DNA of 64,000 nucleotides from Haloferula sp. BvORR071 (GCF_000739615.1 NZ_BATP01000039.1:237109-301108), one strand, 5' to 3'; counted from the stretch's first letter, positions 29,386-38,849 are shown. Program-made: numbers and translations. Notes: generated from the sequence alone by a model not told the origin.

Positions 29386-30990
29386 ATGAAACCGGCGGCA
29401 GCAGCCCTCGCATTCCTATTCCTTTTCCTTGGGATCCTGCCGTCTGGCGCGAGCCTCTTGCCGGCAGATTGGCAGAATGAGCGGCTCGCCAATGTGATGA
29501 GCGCGCCCTCGGGGAACGCCTGGTTCTTTTGGCCTGAGGCAGCGAATTCCCTGCGCATCTTCAACAAAGGCATTAGCGGGAACAACAGCACGCCGACTGC
29601 TTTTATCACCGGGGGGCCGATCGAAGGGGGGCTTCCCGCTTGGACGGAGGGCGAAAGCAGTCCTCTCGGCGGGATTAACAAAGATGGAGTCTTCGTCAGA
29701 ACGGGGGCCCAGACAGGCTACTACATTGCTCCTCATGCGAGCGGCAGCAGCTTTACCCTGAAGTGCGTCGCATTCGACAATGGCACTTCCGTGGTGACCA
29801 CCATCGATGGAACTCCTTCCGCCAGCATCGACAAGATCAGCGCATGTGTGGATGACTCCACCGCCCACAATCTGCATGTCACATGGGTCCGGGATGGCGG
29901 GAATCCTGTGACCAATGGTCCTGAACGCCTCTGCTACGCGCGGACGGAATCCGGACAATGGAAGGGCATCGCCCAGCAATTGAATTCCGCGGCTCCCGCC
30001 GAAGTCCGGGGCACGGGCATCATTGCTTCTTCCCTCACCGACGTGCGGCTTTACTTCACCTTGGCGACGACCACCTCGGTGAGCCTCCTGAAAGCAACGC
30101 CGAAGTACTTCGGCAGCGTTTTGTTCATCATTCATACGACCTTTCCACAACAGGAAGTGGATCCAGGCGTGATCTGCGACAATCCACTGACGGTGATGAG
30201 GGTGAATTTAGCTGATCGGATCTACTATTTTTCCATGGCTACCCCCACGGCGACGACGCGCAGCCTGAAGCGTAGCGGAGATACCATCATTGCGAACATC
30301 CCTGCGGTAAACGGTTTACCCCCCGCACCAAGGAGCATCGCTGTGGCGACGGCCCCGGATGGGCGCCAGCGGATTGCTTGGTATGAAGCCCGGGCGCGCG
30401 AGATTCACTACGTGAAGCCAAAACTCCCGACCGGCGACGCCTACAATTCGGGGCAGCCGGTCCAGTTTGCGGCAGGCGCGCTCCCCGACGCCGATGTGCT
30501 CGGCCTGCAATTCGGCGCTGACGGCAGGCCTTACATCCTCTCGCGCAGGACTTTGACGGAAGGCTACATCTCGTTTCCCAAGGACGACTTCGACTACAAC
30601 GGGAATGGACGAAAGGATCTCCTCGACAATGCCTTCAACTCCGACACGGCCGGTTTTGCATTGCTCTCGGCGGGCCCCGGCACGGGGACTTTCAAGGTGC
30701 AGTTCCCCACGATGAGACAAGCTACGGCCACCAACGGCGTCGTTTCCAGCGAAAGTAGCGATAGCGGCCAGATCAACGTGGATGATCGCTATCGGTATGA
30801 AATTGAAACCTCCGCCGATATGGTGAATTGGGCCAAGATCAACAGCAGTGCTGGAGCGACCTACACCTTCGTTGCGAATGGTGGAAGCGGCGTGAACCAG
30901 CGCCGGATCTTCACGGCCACCCTCCAAGATTCCACAGCCACTAAACGTTTCGCACGAATGAACGTTACTCGTCTGGGCAATCCGTATTAA
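29386..30990 (+). CDS. Secreted protein of unknown function with a calcium-binding motif
   Basis: A 534-residue protein with a signal peptide (MKPAAAALAFLFLFLGILPSGAS); ATG 29374 is an alternative four codons upstream. The mature protein is beta-rich, and its repeating pattern of short blades (DGVFVRTGAQTGYYIAP, DDSTAHNLHVTWVRDGG, PRSIAVATAPDGRQRIAWY, LQFGADGRPYILSRR) suggests a beta-propeller. Near residue 400 lies DFDYNGNGRKDLLDNAF, a D-x-D-x-N-G-x-x-D EF-hand/dockerin-like loop. The last ~90 residues contain YEIETSADMVNW, a segment I associate with the ends of large secreted verrucomicrobial proteins. No enzyme motif is seen. Confidence 0.75.
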   Translation: MKPAAAALAFLFLFLGILPSGASLLPADWQNERLANVMSAPSGNAWFFWPEAANSLRIFNKGISGNNSTPTAFITGGPIEGGLPAWTEGESSPLGGINKDGVFVRTGAQTGYYIAPHASGSSFTLKCVAFDNGTSVVTTIDGTPSASIDKISACVDDSTAHNLHVTWVRDGGNPVTNGPERLCYARTESGQWKGIAQQLNSAAPAEVRGTGIIASSLTDVRLYFTLATTTSVSLLKATPKYFGSVLFIIHTTFPQQEVDPGVICDNPLTVMRVNLADRIYYFSMATPTATTRSLKRSGDTIIANIPAVNGLPPAPRSIAVATAPDGRQRIAWYEARAREIHYVKPKLPTGDAYNSGQPVQFAAGALPDADVLGLQFGADGRPYILSRRTLTEGYISFPKDDFDYNGNGRKDLLDNAFNSDTAGFALLSAGPGTGTFKVQFPTMRQATATNGVVSSESSDSGQINVDDRYRYEIETSADMVNWAKINSSAGATYTFVANGGSGVNQRRIFTATLQDSTATKRFARMNVTRLGNPY

Positions 30991-31042
30991 AAGTCCGGAA
31001 GAAAACGGAGTTCCTCTTCCCCCCAAGAGGATCATCCGCAGC

Positions 31043-34000
31043 ATGACGAACGAGACAATGGTGGGGGAGGGCCGGGAACAACGCAAACAAAGCTGGGAGG
31101 AGGCCTACTGGGCTGGCCAGGCGGAGGCGCTTGATTTGATCCTGAGCGGGGAACCCATCGCGCAAGTGCTGGAGCGGGTGGCACGCCGCATCGACGAGGC
31201 CTCGTCGGATGGCGCCCTTTGTTCGATCTTTTTGGCGGATGCGGAGCGGACACGGCTGACCCTGGCCGCTGCCCCGGGCTTGCCGGCGGGTTTCCGTCAG
31301 TCCGCCACGGAACTGCCGATCCGTGAGGGGATCGGCTCCTGCGGCACTGCGGCGGCCTTGGGCAGGATGGTGGTGGTCGAGGATGTGACCACTCATCCCG
31401 ATTGGGTCACGGCGCGCGAATTGGTGCTCCGCCACGGGCTGCGGGCCTGCTGGTCGGTCCCGGTCTTCTCGGGCAGTGGGGATTTGCTCGGCACCATGGG
31501 CATTTACTACCGCGAGCACCGCTCGCCGGGGGATGAGGAACGCGGGCGGGTGGAATCCGCAGCCAAGCTGATCGGCCTCGTTATCGAGCGCAGTCGCGCG
31601 GCGGAGAAGATGCGGGTTGATCAGACGCTGCTGCGGATCGCCGGACAGAGTGCCCGTTTGGGAGGCTGGACCGTGGATCTCATGGCGAGCCGCATCACCT
31701 GGTCCGCCGAAGTCTGCGCCATGCACGAACGGCCGCCGGGCTATGTGCCGGATTTCCAAGAAGCCTTCGATTACTATCCGCCGGAGTCGCGGGGACTCGT
31801 GCAGCAGGCTTTCCAGCGCTGCGCGACGGAAGGAACGTCCTTCGATCTGGAATTACCGCTGCTCACCGCCACTGGCAAGTCGACTTGGGTCCGGGCGATC
31901 GGCGAAGCGGTACGCGATGCAGAAGGGAAGATTGTGCGGATCCAGGGCGCGCTTCAGGATCTGACGGCGCGCCGGGAGGCGGAGGAGTCGGAACGTCGAT
32001 TGACCGAGCGTCTGACCACCACCTTGGAAAGCGTTACCGAGGGCTTCTGTCTGTTGACCCGCGACTGGCGTTACAGTTACCTCAATGCGGAGGCCGAGCG
32101 CCTGCTCCAGCGCTCGCGGGACAGCTTGCTTGGTGGCACGATCTGGGAAGAATTCCCTGAAGCCTGCGGCACCATCTTGGATCGCGAATTGCACCGCGCC
32201 ATGGAGAGCGGGCAACCGGTCGAGTTCGAGAACTACTACCCGCCGCTCCATGCCTGGTTTGAGATTCGCGGGCTGCCGACCGCCGAGGGTCTGGCGCTTT
32301 ATTTCCGGGACGTCACCGCACTGCGGAAGTCGCGGGAACAGGTGAAGCTGCTGGCGGAGTGCGTTGCGCGCATCACCGACATGGTGATCATCACCGAGGC
32401 TTTCCCGGTGGAGGAACCGGGGCCGCGCATCCTCTTTGTGAATGATGCCTTCACGGAAGGCACCGGCTATTCCGCGGAGGAGGCGCTGGGCCGCTCACCG
32501 CGCTTCCTGCACGGGCCGAAAACCCAGCCTGCCGAGCTGGACCGCATCCTTCTGGCCGTCAAGAAGGGTGAGCCGGTCCGCGCCGAGCTGGTCAATTACA
32601 CCAAGGATGGCCGTGAGATCTGGGTGGAGGTGGATACCGTGCCGGTCAAGGACGCCGGTGGCGATATCACCTACCTGGTGGCGGCTCTGCGGGACATTAG
32701 CGAGCGCAGGCGCACGGAGGACGAGGCCCGCTTGCGCGAGGAACGCTACGTGAGGCAGCGCAACTCGCTGATCGCCTTGGCTGGCATCCAGCCCTTGCAG
32801 ATGCAGGATACGGTTGCAGCTTTCCGCCGCATTACCGAGGCCCATGCCCGAGCCTTGGGCGTCGCCCGGGTGGGAATCTGGTTGTACGATGAAGCTCGCA
32901 CCTCGCTGCGCTGCGCGGATCTCTACGAAATGGACGAGCACCGCCACAGCTCCGGCATGGAGCTTTTGGCGGCGAATTGCCCGGCCTACATCCGCGCTCT
33001 GGACGAGCTGGACGTGATCGCCGCGGACGATGCCCATGCCGACCCCCGCACCAGTGACTTCTCGGAGACTTATCTGAGGCCGCTAGGTATCAGCTCGATG
33101 CTCGATGCGCCGATCACCGTGGCGGGCAACATCGTGGGCGTGATGTGCAGCGAGCAGACCGGCCCGCCCCGTCTGTGGACGGGAGATGAGAAGACCTTCG
33201 CCGCTTCCGTGGCAAATCTCGTCTCCTTGGCGCTGGAAGGGGGCGAGCGCCACCGCGCGGAGAGTGCGGTGCGCGAGATCCAGCAACGTTTCGAGATCGT
33301 TGCCGGCGCGACCAACGACGCGGTCTGGGACTGGGACTTGGTCAAGGACGAGATCTGGTGGAATGAGGGCTTCCAGAAGCTCTTCGGCTACCGCCGCGAG
33401 GAGATTGAGCGCAGTTCACGTTCATGGACCAGCCGCATCCATGTCGATGATGTTGACCGGGTGCTTGAGGTCATTCGCAAGACGATCGAGGGGCCTGAGA
33501 ACCAATGGAGCGGTGAGTACCGCTTCCGCAAGGCGGACGGCACCTATGCCTACGTCCTCGACCGCGGGATGGTGATGCGGGACGACCACGGTCGCGGTAT
33601 CCGGATGGTCGGTGGGATGAGCGACTTGAGCGCCCGCAAGCAATCCGAACTCGACCTCGCACGACTGAACCGCGCGCTCAAGATGCTCAGCGCCTGCAAC
33701 GAGGCGGTCACCCGCGCGGACCACGAAAGCGACTTGCTCAACGAAATCTGCCGCATGGCGGTGGAGACCGGTGGTTACCAGATGGCTTGGGTCGGTTATG
33801 CCCGCCGCGATGCCAACCGTTCCATTGAGCCAATGGCTTCCGCCGGCATGGTGGACGGCTATCTGGACGAGATTCACCTGAGTTGGGATGGAAATTGTCC
33901 GACCGGCCAAGGTCCCGCGGGGCGCACGATCCGCGGCGGGGAAGCGGTGGTCTGTCGCAACATCGAGGAAGAATCAGCGATGATAGCCTGGTTGCCCCAG

Positions 34001-36169
34001 ATGCAGCAGCGTGGCTATCGCGGCGTGATTTGCCTTCCGCTCCGCGATGGCGAACAGGTCTTCGGCATGCTCGGCCTATACTCGCCCGAGATCTTCGATG
34101 TCCGGGACGACGAGGTGAAGTTGCTTCAGGAACTGGCGGATGACGTGGCCTTCGGCATCGGCACCTTGCGCGCCCGCGAGGAGCGCCGCCGCACCGGCGA
34201 GGTGGTGCTGAAAGTGGCCCAGGCGGTATCGAGCGGCACCGGATCGGAATTCTTCGATCTGCTGACCTGCAATATGGTGGAGGCCTTGGGTGGCTACGGT
34301 GGCATGATTGGCCGTCTCAACCGTGAGGATCTTTCCGTGACCTCGCTGTCGTGGGTCTTGGACGGCAAGGTGGAGGAGAATTTGACCTATAGTCTGGTCG
34401 GGACTCCCTGTGAGAACGTCACTGAGGGCCGGGTCTGCGTCTTCCCCCGCGGGGTGCAGGACTTGTTTCCCGAGGATCATTTCCTGGTCGTGCTGGGCAT
34501 CGAAGCCTATGCGGGAATCCCCCTATTGGACCGCGACGGGAATGTCGCCGGCCTCATGGTGGTCTTGTTCAACCGGGCCTTGGAGGAGGGCTCGCTGGTG
34601 CAATCGACACTGCAAATTTTCGCCGCTCGTGCCGCCGCCGAGTTGGACCGTCAGCAGGCGGACGAGCGCATTCGCGAACAAGCCTCACTGCTGGACCGCG
34701 CGCGCGACGCCATCATGGTCCAAGACCCGGAGCACCGGATCAGCTATTGGAACAAGAGCGCCGAACGGCTCTATGGCTGGACCAAGGAGGAGATCTTGGG
34801 CCATTCGGTGGAGGATCTGCTGTACCGTGATACCACCGCCTTCGGTGAAGCTTTCCGGGCCGTTCTAACGACCGGCGAATGGGTGGGGGAGTTGCATCAG
34901 ATCGATCGTCAGGGCCGCGAACTGATGATCGAAGCCCGCTGGACTTTGCTGCCTGCCGGGGAAGACAAGCCCGCGAGCATCCTTTCGATCAATACCGACA
35001 TCACCGAGCACAAGAAGCTGGAGCAGCAGTTCTTGAGAGCGCAGCGGCTGGAGAGCATCGGCACTCTCGCCGGCGGGATCGCACACGATTTGAACAACGT
35101 GCTGGCACCGATCAGCATGTCGATCGAGCTCTTGCGTTCCGAGGTGAGGGGCGAGCGCGGTGAGGAACTCCTGTCCACCTTGGCAACCAGCGCCAAGCGC
35201 GGCGCAGAGATGGTCAATCAGGTCCTGTCCTTCGCCCGCGGCATGGAAGGTCGCCGTGTCGAGCTTCACGCGCGGCGGCTGGTGGAGGATATTGAGAAGA
35301 TCGTGCGCGATACCTTCCCCAAGAGCATCACCTTCAAGAGCAAGGTGCCGCGCACGCTCTGGACCTTGCAGGGCGATCCGACACAACTCCATCAGGTCTT
35401 GCTCAACTTGTGCGTGAACGCGCGGGATGCCATGCCCGGCGGTGGCGAGATCACCGTCACTGCGGAGAATGTCAACTTGGATGAGCGCTTCGCGGCCACC
35501 GAGTCATCGGTCACGCCGGGGCCGCATGTCTTGATTCGTGTGGAGGACACCGGCCACGGGATCCCGCGAAGCTTGCTCGACAAGATCTTCGAGCCCTTCT
35601 TCACCACCAAGGCTGCGGGCAAGGGCACCGGGTTGGGGCTTTCCACCTCGCTGGCGATTGTCCGCAGCCACGGCGGCTTCATCCGCGCCGCCAGCAGCGC
35701 GGGCAAGGGCACCTGTTTCCTCATCGTGCTGCCGGCATCGGGCGAGGTCGGCCTGAATGCCATGGAAATCAACGAGGCCGATCTGCCCCGTGGCCAAGGC
35801 GAAACCATCCTGGTGGCGGATGACGAAGCTTCGATCCGCAGGATCATAGAACAGACCTTGGTGGCCTTCGGTTACAAGGTGCTGCTTGCCGCGGATGGAG
35901 TTGAGGCAGTGAGAATCTATCGCGAACAGGGCGATTCGATCGCGGCGGTGATTACGGATATGATGATGCCGTCCATGGATGGACTCGCGACAATTCGTGA
36001 GCTGACTGAATTTGACCCCGCCGTGAAGATCATCGCCTCGAGCGGGATCAGCAATCAGGAGAAAGCCGCCAAGGACGCCGGACGTAGCGTCCGACATTTT
36101 ATCACCAAACCGTGTACTGCTGAAATCTTGCTCACGACTCTGCAATCCACTCTGGCACAAAGCGATTGA
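31043..36169 (+). CDS. Giant multi-sensor hybrid histidine kinase (GAF/PAS array)
   Basis: A 1708-residue soluble hybrid kinase with no membrane segment, so it senses cytoplasmic signals. Approximate order: GAF (25-190), PAS (205-310), PAS (325-430), a LOV-like PAS (435-560) whose RSPRFLHGP replaces the photoactive Cys motif NCRFLQGP, GAF (575-740), PAS (760-870), GAF (885-1050), GAF (1060-1215), PAS (1225-1340), HisKA with phospho-acceptor H1348 in LAGGIAHDLNNVLAPI, HATPase (1450-1570: N-box NARDAM, G-boxes DTGHGI and GTGLGLS), and a C-terminal receiver with D1639 in VITDMMMP and K in FITKP. AAGAGG lies 12 nt before the start. The NtrC-type activator gene follows 104 nt downstream and is its likely output. 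Confidence 0.93.
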   Translation: MTNETMVGEGREQRKQSWEEAYWAGQAEALDLILSGEPIAQVLERVARRIDEASSDGALCSIFLADAERTRLTLAAAPGLPAGFRQSATELPIREGIGSCGTAAALGRMVVVEDVTTHPDWVTARELVLRHGLRACWSVPVFSGSGDLLGTMGIYYREHRSPGDEERGRVESAAKLIGLVIERSRAAEKMRVDQTLLRIAGQSARLGGWTVDLMASRITWSAEVCAMHERPPGYVPDFQEAFDYYPPESRGLVQQAFQRCATEGTSFDLELPLLTATGKSTWVRAIGEAVRDAEGKIVRIQGALQDLTARREAEESERRLTERLTTTLESVTEGFCLLTRDWRYSYLNAEAERLLQRSRDSLLGGTIWEEFPEACGTILDRELHRAMESGQPVEFENYYPPLHAWFEIRGLPTAEGLALYFRDVTALRKSREQVKLLAECVARITDMVIITEAFPVEEPGPRILFVNDAFTEGTGYSAEEALGRSPRFLHGPKTQPAELDRILLAVKKGEPVRAELVNYTKDGREIWVEVDTVPVKDAGGDITYLVAALRDISERRRTEDEARLREERYVRQRNSLIALAGIQPLQMQDTVAAFRRITEAHARALGVARVGIWLYDEARTSLRCADLYEMDEHRHSSGMELLAANCPAYIRALDELDVIAADDAHADPRTSDFSETYLRPLGISSMLDAPITVAGNIVGVMCSEQTGPPRLWTGDEKTFAASVANLVSLALEGGERHRAESAVREIQQRFEIVAGATNDAVWDWDLVKDEIWWNEGFQKLFGYRREEIERSSRSWTSRIHVDDVDRVLEVIRKTIEGPENQWSGEYRFRKADGTYAYVLDRGMVMRDDHGRGIRMVGGMSDLSARKQSELDLARLNRALKMLSACNEAVTRADHESDLLNEICRMAVETGGYQMAWVGYARRDANRSIEPMASAGMVDGYLDEIHLSWDGNCPTGQGPAGRTIRGGEAVVCRNIEEESAMIAWLPQMQQRGYRGVICLPLRDGEQVFGMLGLYSPEIFDVRDDEVKLLQELADDVAFGIGTLRAREERRRTGEVVLKVAQAVSSGTGSEFFDLLTCNMVEALGGYGGMIGRLNREDLSVTSLSWVLDGKVEENLTYSLVGTPCENVTEGRVCVFPRGVQDLFPEDHFLVVLGIEAYAGIPLLDRDGNVAGLMVVLFNRALEEGSLVQSTLQIFAARAAAELDRQQADERIREQASLLDRARDAIMVQDPEHRISYWNKSAERLYGWTKEEILGHSVEDLLYRDTTAFGEAFRAVLTTGEWVGELHQIDRQGRELMIEARWTLLPAGEDKPASILSINTDITEHKKLEQQFLRAQRLESIGTLAGGIAHDLNNVLAPISMSIELLRSEVRGERGEELLSTLATSAKRGAEMVNQVLSFARGMEGRRVELHARRLVEDIEKIVRDTFPKSITFKSKVPRTLWTLQGDPTQLHQVLLNLCVNARDAMPGGGEITVTAENVNLDERFAATESSVTPGPHVLIRVEDTGHGIPRSLLDKIFEPFFTTKAAGKGTGLGLSTSLAIVRSHGGFIRAASSAGKGTCFLIVLPASGEVGLNAMEINEADLPRGQGETILVADDEASIRRIIEQTLVAFGYKVLLAADGVEAVRIYREQGDSIAAVITDMMMPSMDGLATIRELTEFDPAVKIIASSGISNQEKAAKDAGRSVRHFITKPCTAEILLTTLQSTLAQSD

Positions 36170-36273
36170 TAGGTGGATCTGTTCAATAAACGCGATCGCG
36201 CGCAGCGCCGCGAATCTTCAAACTGGACAGCCAATCCAGACCGTTGACCTTTCCTTGTGCTGATTCACTCCTG

Positions 36274-37632
36274 ATGTCCCGCCACCCCGCCGCCACCCCG
36301 AACCTTTTGATCGTGGATGACGATGCCACGATCCAGCGCTTGCTGGTCATGGCCGCGAAGGACCATGGCTGGCGCCCGCAGGCAGCGGGCAGCGGCCAAG
36401 AAGCCTTGGATGAAGTAAGCCATGCCACCGAAGCGGTGGTGCTCGACCACGGCTTGCCGGACATGGACGGCATCACCACGCTTACGCGGCTGCGCGAGCT
36501 GCATCCGGATCTACCGGTCATCATGCTGACCGGGTTCAACGATGCCGAGACTGCGGTCAAGGCACTGCGGGCCGGTGCGGCGGATTATCTGACCAAGCCC
36601 TTCGAACTGAAGCGACTCTTCGACCTTCTGCGGGAACTGCGCCGCGAACCGCGGAAAGAAGAGCCCCCGGCACCTCAAAAGACTTCGGCCCTCGGTCGCA
36701 GAAGCGAGGGAATGACCAGCAGCAGCCCGAAGGTGCAGGAACTGCTGCGCCGGATGGAAAGGGCTGCCGTTCTCGACAGTACGATCCTGCTCACCGGCGA
36801 AAGCGGCACCGGCAAGACTTACTTCGCGCGCGAGATCCACCGCATGAGCCCGCGGGCAGCGGAGGATTTCATCACCGTGAGTTGTCCCGCCCTGCCTCGG
36901 GAACTGCTGGAGTCTGAACTGTTCGGTCATGAGAAGGGCTCCTTCACCGGAGCCACTGCGTCGCGCGCCGGTCGCTTCGAGGCGGCCTCGAAGGGCACAC
37001 TGTTTCTGGATGAGATTGGCGACTTGCCCCAGGAATTGCAGCCGAAGCTTCTGAACGTCCTACAGGACCGCGAGTTCTTCCGCGTTGGGGGCAACAAATT
37101 GCTCAAGACGGGCACCCGCGTCATTGCCGCCACCAATGTCGACCTGCGTTCCCGGGTGCAAGCTGGCAGCTTCCGCGAGGATCTTTACTACCGGCTGAAT
37201 ATCATCGAGCTCCACATCCCGCCGCTGCGCGAGCGCAGGGAGGACTTGCCAGCTCTGACGGAAGAAATCCTGCGCCGCATCGCAAAACGCCGCGGTAGCG
37301 ACGAGTGGCGTTTGTCCGCGGGGGCCAGTGCCGCAATCCTTGGCTACGACTGGCCTGGCAACGTGCGCCAGCTTGAGAATGTCCTCGAGAGGGCCACTGC
37401 CTTCACGGATCATGCCTTGCTGGAGGAAAAGGAGGTCCTGCCGCTGCTCGAGTCCAATCGCGAGACTGGCGCTGCCGGCAAGAGCCGCCAGATGACGCTT
37501 CAGGAGCTGGAGCGCGATGCCTTCATCCAGACCTACCAGCTCAGCGGGGGAAACAAGGCCAAGACCGCCCGCGCCCTCGGCATCTCCGAGCGCTCGGTCT
37601 ACAATCTCTTGGAACGCCACGGCCTGAAGTAG
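36274..37632 (+). CDS. NtrC-family sigma54-dependent response regulator
   Basis: A 452-residue activator. The receiver domain (about 9-122) has acid pair DDD at 15-17, phospho-acceptor D58 in AVVLDHGLPDMDG and Lys in LTKPF. The sigma54-interaction AAA+ domain (about 148-380) has Walker A GESGTGKT at 175-182, the sigma54-contact loop GSFTGA at 222-227 (Ser instead of the usual Ala at the second position), Walker B GTLFLDEIGD at 241-250 and the R-finger region. A FIS-type helix-turn-helix ends the protein (AKTARALGISERSVYNLLERHG). It binds upstream sites and remodels sigma54 holoenzyme. ATG 36274 is the start. Two near-consensus sigma54 promoters lie 0.24 and 1.2 kb downstream of its stop, making them obvious candidate targets. 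Confidence 0.95.
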   Translation: MSRHPAATPNLLIVDDDATIQRLLVMAAKDHGWRPQAAGSGQEALDEVSHATEAVVLDHGLPDMDGITTLTRLRELHPDLPVIMLTGFNDAETAVKALRAGAADYLTKPFELKRLFDLLRELRREPRKEEPPAPQKTSALGRRSEGMTSSSPKVQELLRRMERAAVLDSTILLTGESGTGKTYFAREIHRMSPRAAEDFITVSCPALPRELLESELFGHEKGSFTGATASRAGRFEAASKGTLFLDEIGDLPQELQPKLLNVLQDREFFRVGGNKLLKTGTRVIAATNVDLRSRVQAGSFREDLYYRLNIIELHIPPLRERREDLPALTEEILRRIAKRRGSDEWRLSAGASAAILGYDWPGNVRQLENVLERATAFTDHALLEEKEVLPLLESNRETGAAGKSRQMTLQELERDAFIQTYQLSGGNKAKTARALGISERSVYNLLERHGLK

Positions 37633-37770
37633 GGTTCATCCTTGAGCCCGTGGAGGCTCATCCTCCGCCGTTCGACGCGTCGCTTGCCGACTGCCCGGCG
37701 AACCCGATGCTGCGCGCGGGGTAAAACCGGACATGACCGTTTTTGGCCCTGCATGATGTTCAGGAGAACT

Positions 37771-37790
37771 TGAATAATTTGCAGAATTGA
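37771..37790. promoter_or_regulatory. Candidate activator-binding site upstream of twin RNA locus 1
   Basis: TGAATAATTTGCAGAATTGA lies at -127 to -108 from the predicted start at 37898. It matches the block at 38750-38769 at 14 of 20 positions with no gap and at exactly the same distance from the start (TTGCAG begins at -119 in both). The core AATTTGCAGAATT is an imperfect palindrome, as expected for an NtrC-type dimer site. Confidence 0.5.
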
Positions 37791-37870
37791 TGGCCAAGTT
37801 ACGTGATCGGGAAATTGCTAAATTGCCGACATTTCCTTGAACGTAAGCAATTCACGCACTGTCGTTATAG

Positions 37871-37887
37871 TTGGCATGGCGGATGCC
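37871..37887 (+). promoter_or_regulatory. Sigma54 (-24/-12) promoter of twin RNA locus 1
   Basis: TTGGCATGGCGGATGCC fits the sigma54 consensus YTGGCACGrNNNTTGCW, with the invariant GG (37873-37874) and GC (37885-37886) 12 bp apart. The predicted start, 12 nt after the -12 C, is 37898, the first base of the conserved hairpin. The upstream DNA is unusually AT-rich for this window. Confidence 0.75.
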
Positions 37888-37897
37888 GAGCGGCTTC

Positions 37898-37990
37898 TGT
37901 TCTCTGGGGGGAGAACAGGAGTCACAAAGCTCCGCCATCCACTTACAACCAATCCGCCGGGGAAGGTTTTTCGACCATCCCCGGCGGGGA
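37898..37990 (+). ncRNA. Candidate sigma54-dependent small RNA, twin 1 (or structured leader)
   Basis: Not a family I recognise. The predicted 5' end is TGTTCTCTGGGGGGAGAACA (37898-37917), a 7-bp hairpin with loop TGGGGG that is identical in twin 2. Next come a small stem GGAG/CTCC (37918-37921 with 37930-37933), a conserved single-stranded stretch around TTACAACCAA, and a 10-bp GC stem (37954-37963 with 37978-37987; 14-nt loop). The 3' end is not clear, because no T-run follows directly and further weak hairpins occur to about 38022. It lies 60 nt before the gene at 38048, so it could instead be that gene's 5' leader. The existence of twin 2, with no gene after it, favours an independent RNA. 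Confidence 0.6.
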
Positions 37991-38047
37991 GGGTGGGGTG
38001 TTCCACCGGGCTTTCCTCCCGGAGTGCAGAACTCCCCGTAATCTCTG

Positions 38048-38686
38048 ATGCAAAGGCTTCGTCCCTGCCCCACCGCGCCCACTTCGCATGACCGCAATCT
38101 GGCGGCACCTGGATTGAAGCTGTTGGAGAATGGGTATCGGGCTTCAGCCGCCGCCGCCAAGCCGCGCTCCGCGGTTCCGCACTGGGACTCCCTGAGTGGT
38201 CCGATGCCTTTGGTGGGACTGCCGATTCCGGAACCCGAGCCTGAGTTGGAAGTAGATGACTTCTTCGAGGAGGGTTTTCTGCCGCCGCGGCAAATCGATC
38301 CGGATACGAGATCCCGGGAGTTGCCCCGCTTTGTGCCCCTTTCGCCGGATGTCTTTGTCGGCCAAGGTGATCCCTGGGCGGTTCATTCCTTTTTCGGGAT
38401 GATTCGGGTTTATCTGCCCGAGGTCAGTATTTCCACCGGTCTGATCGCTGCGTCCGGAATGCTGGGCGGGAGTCTCGCCAGCCGCTTCGCCGGTGTTCCG
38501 CTCGGTTTGGAACTCGTGCTGGCCTACCTGACTGTCCACCTGCTCTTTTTGGGGCTGAATTACCTGACGATCAAGGGTGCTCCCCATTTACGGGCCAAGG
38601 AGACCCTCCGGAAAATGCTCTTGGCGTCCTTTCTGGTCTTGGGTGTCCACATCCTCGCCTACGGCCTTCTTGTGGCCGGCCGCTGA
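38048..38686 (+). CDS. Membrane protein of unknown function between the twin RNA loci
   Basis: 212 residues. The first ~125 are soluble and Pro/Glu rich (PIPEPEPELEVDDFFEEGFLPP). The rest has three hydrophobic segments (ISTGLIAASGMLGGSLAS, LELVLAYLTVHLLFLGLNYL, MLLASFLVLGVHILAYGLLV). There is no signal peptide, no recognised domain, and no motif that hints at a function. Its position, between two copies of the same sigma54-promoter and hairpin module and after the kinase/activator pair, suggests it may belong to that circuit. The start is not certain; ATG 38048 is the first in the frame. Confidence 0.6.
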   Translation: MQRLRPCPTAPTSHDRNLAAPGLKLLENGYRASAAAAKPRSAVPHWDSLSGPMPLVGLPIPEPEPELEVDDFFEEGFLPPRQIDPDTRSRELPRFVPLSPDVFVGQGDPWAVHSFFGMIRVYLPEVSISTGLIAASGMLGGSLASRFAGVPLGLELVLAYLTVHLLFLGLNYLTIKGAPHLRAKETLRKMLLASFLVLGVHILAYGLLVAGR

Positions 38687-38749
38687 GGCAGAGTTGGGCT
38701 GGCCTTCGCTGCCAACCGGTGAATCCAGTTGAATGATTTTCAAGACCCC

Positions 38750-38769
38750 TGAAATCCTTGCAGGATTTA
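38750..38769. promoter_or_regulatory. Candidate activator-binding site upstream of twin RNA locus 2
   Basis: TGAAATCCTTGCAGGATTTA at -127 to -108 from 38877 contains the inverted repeat AAATCC-TTGCA-GGATTT. It is the counterpart, at the same spacing, of the block at 37771-37790. Confidence 0.5.
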
Positions 38770-38849
38770 TATTCAATCTGAATTACGCATTTTTGCGAAG
38801 CCTTCCTGCAAGCGATTGATCCTGAGAGGTCGGAATTTAGGTGCTCAGA

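Noticed and set aside
37837..38091. Similar short peptides (FSGGRT) read from both twin RNA loci
   Set aside because: The similarity follows from conserved nucleotides; insertions between the copies are not multiples of three and substitutions favour base pairing, not codons.
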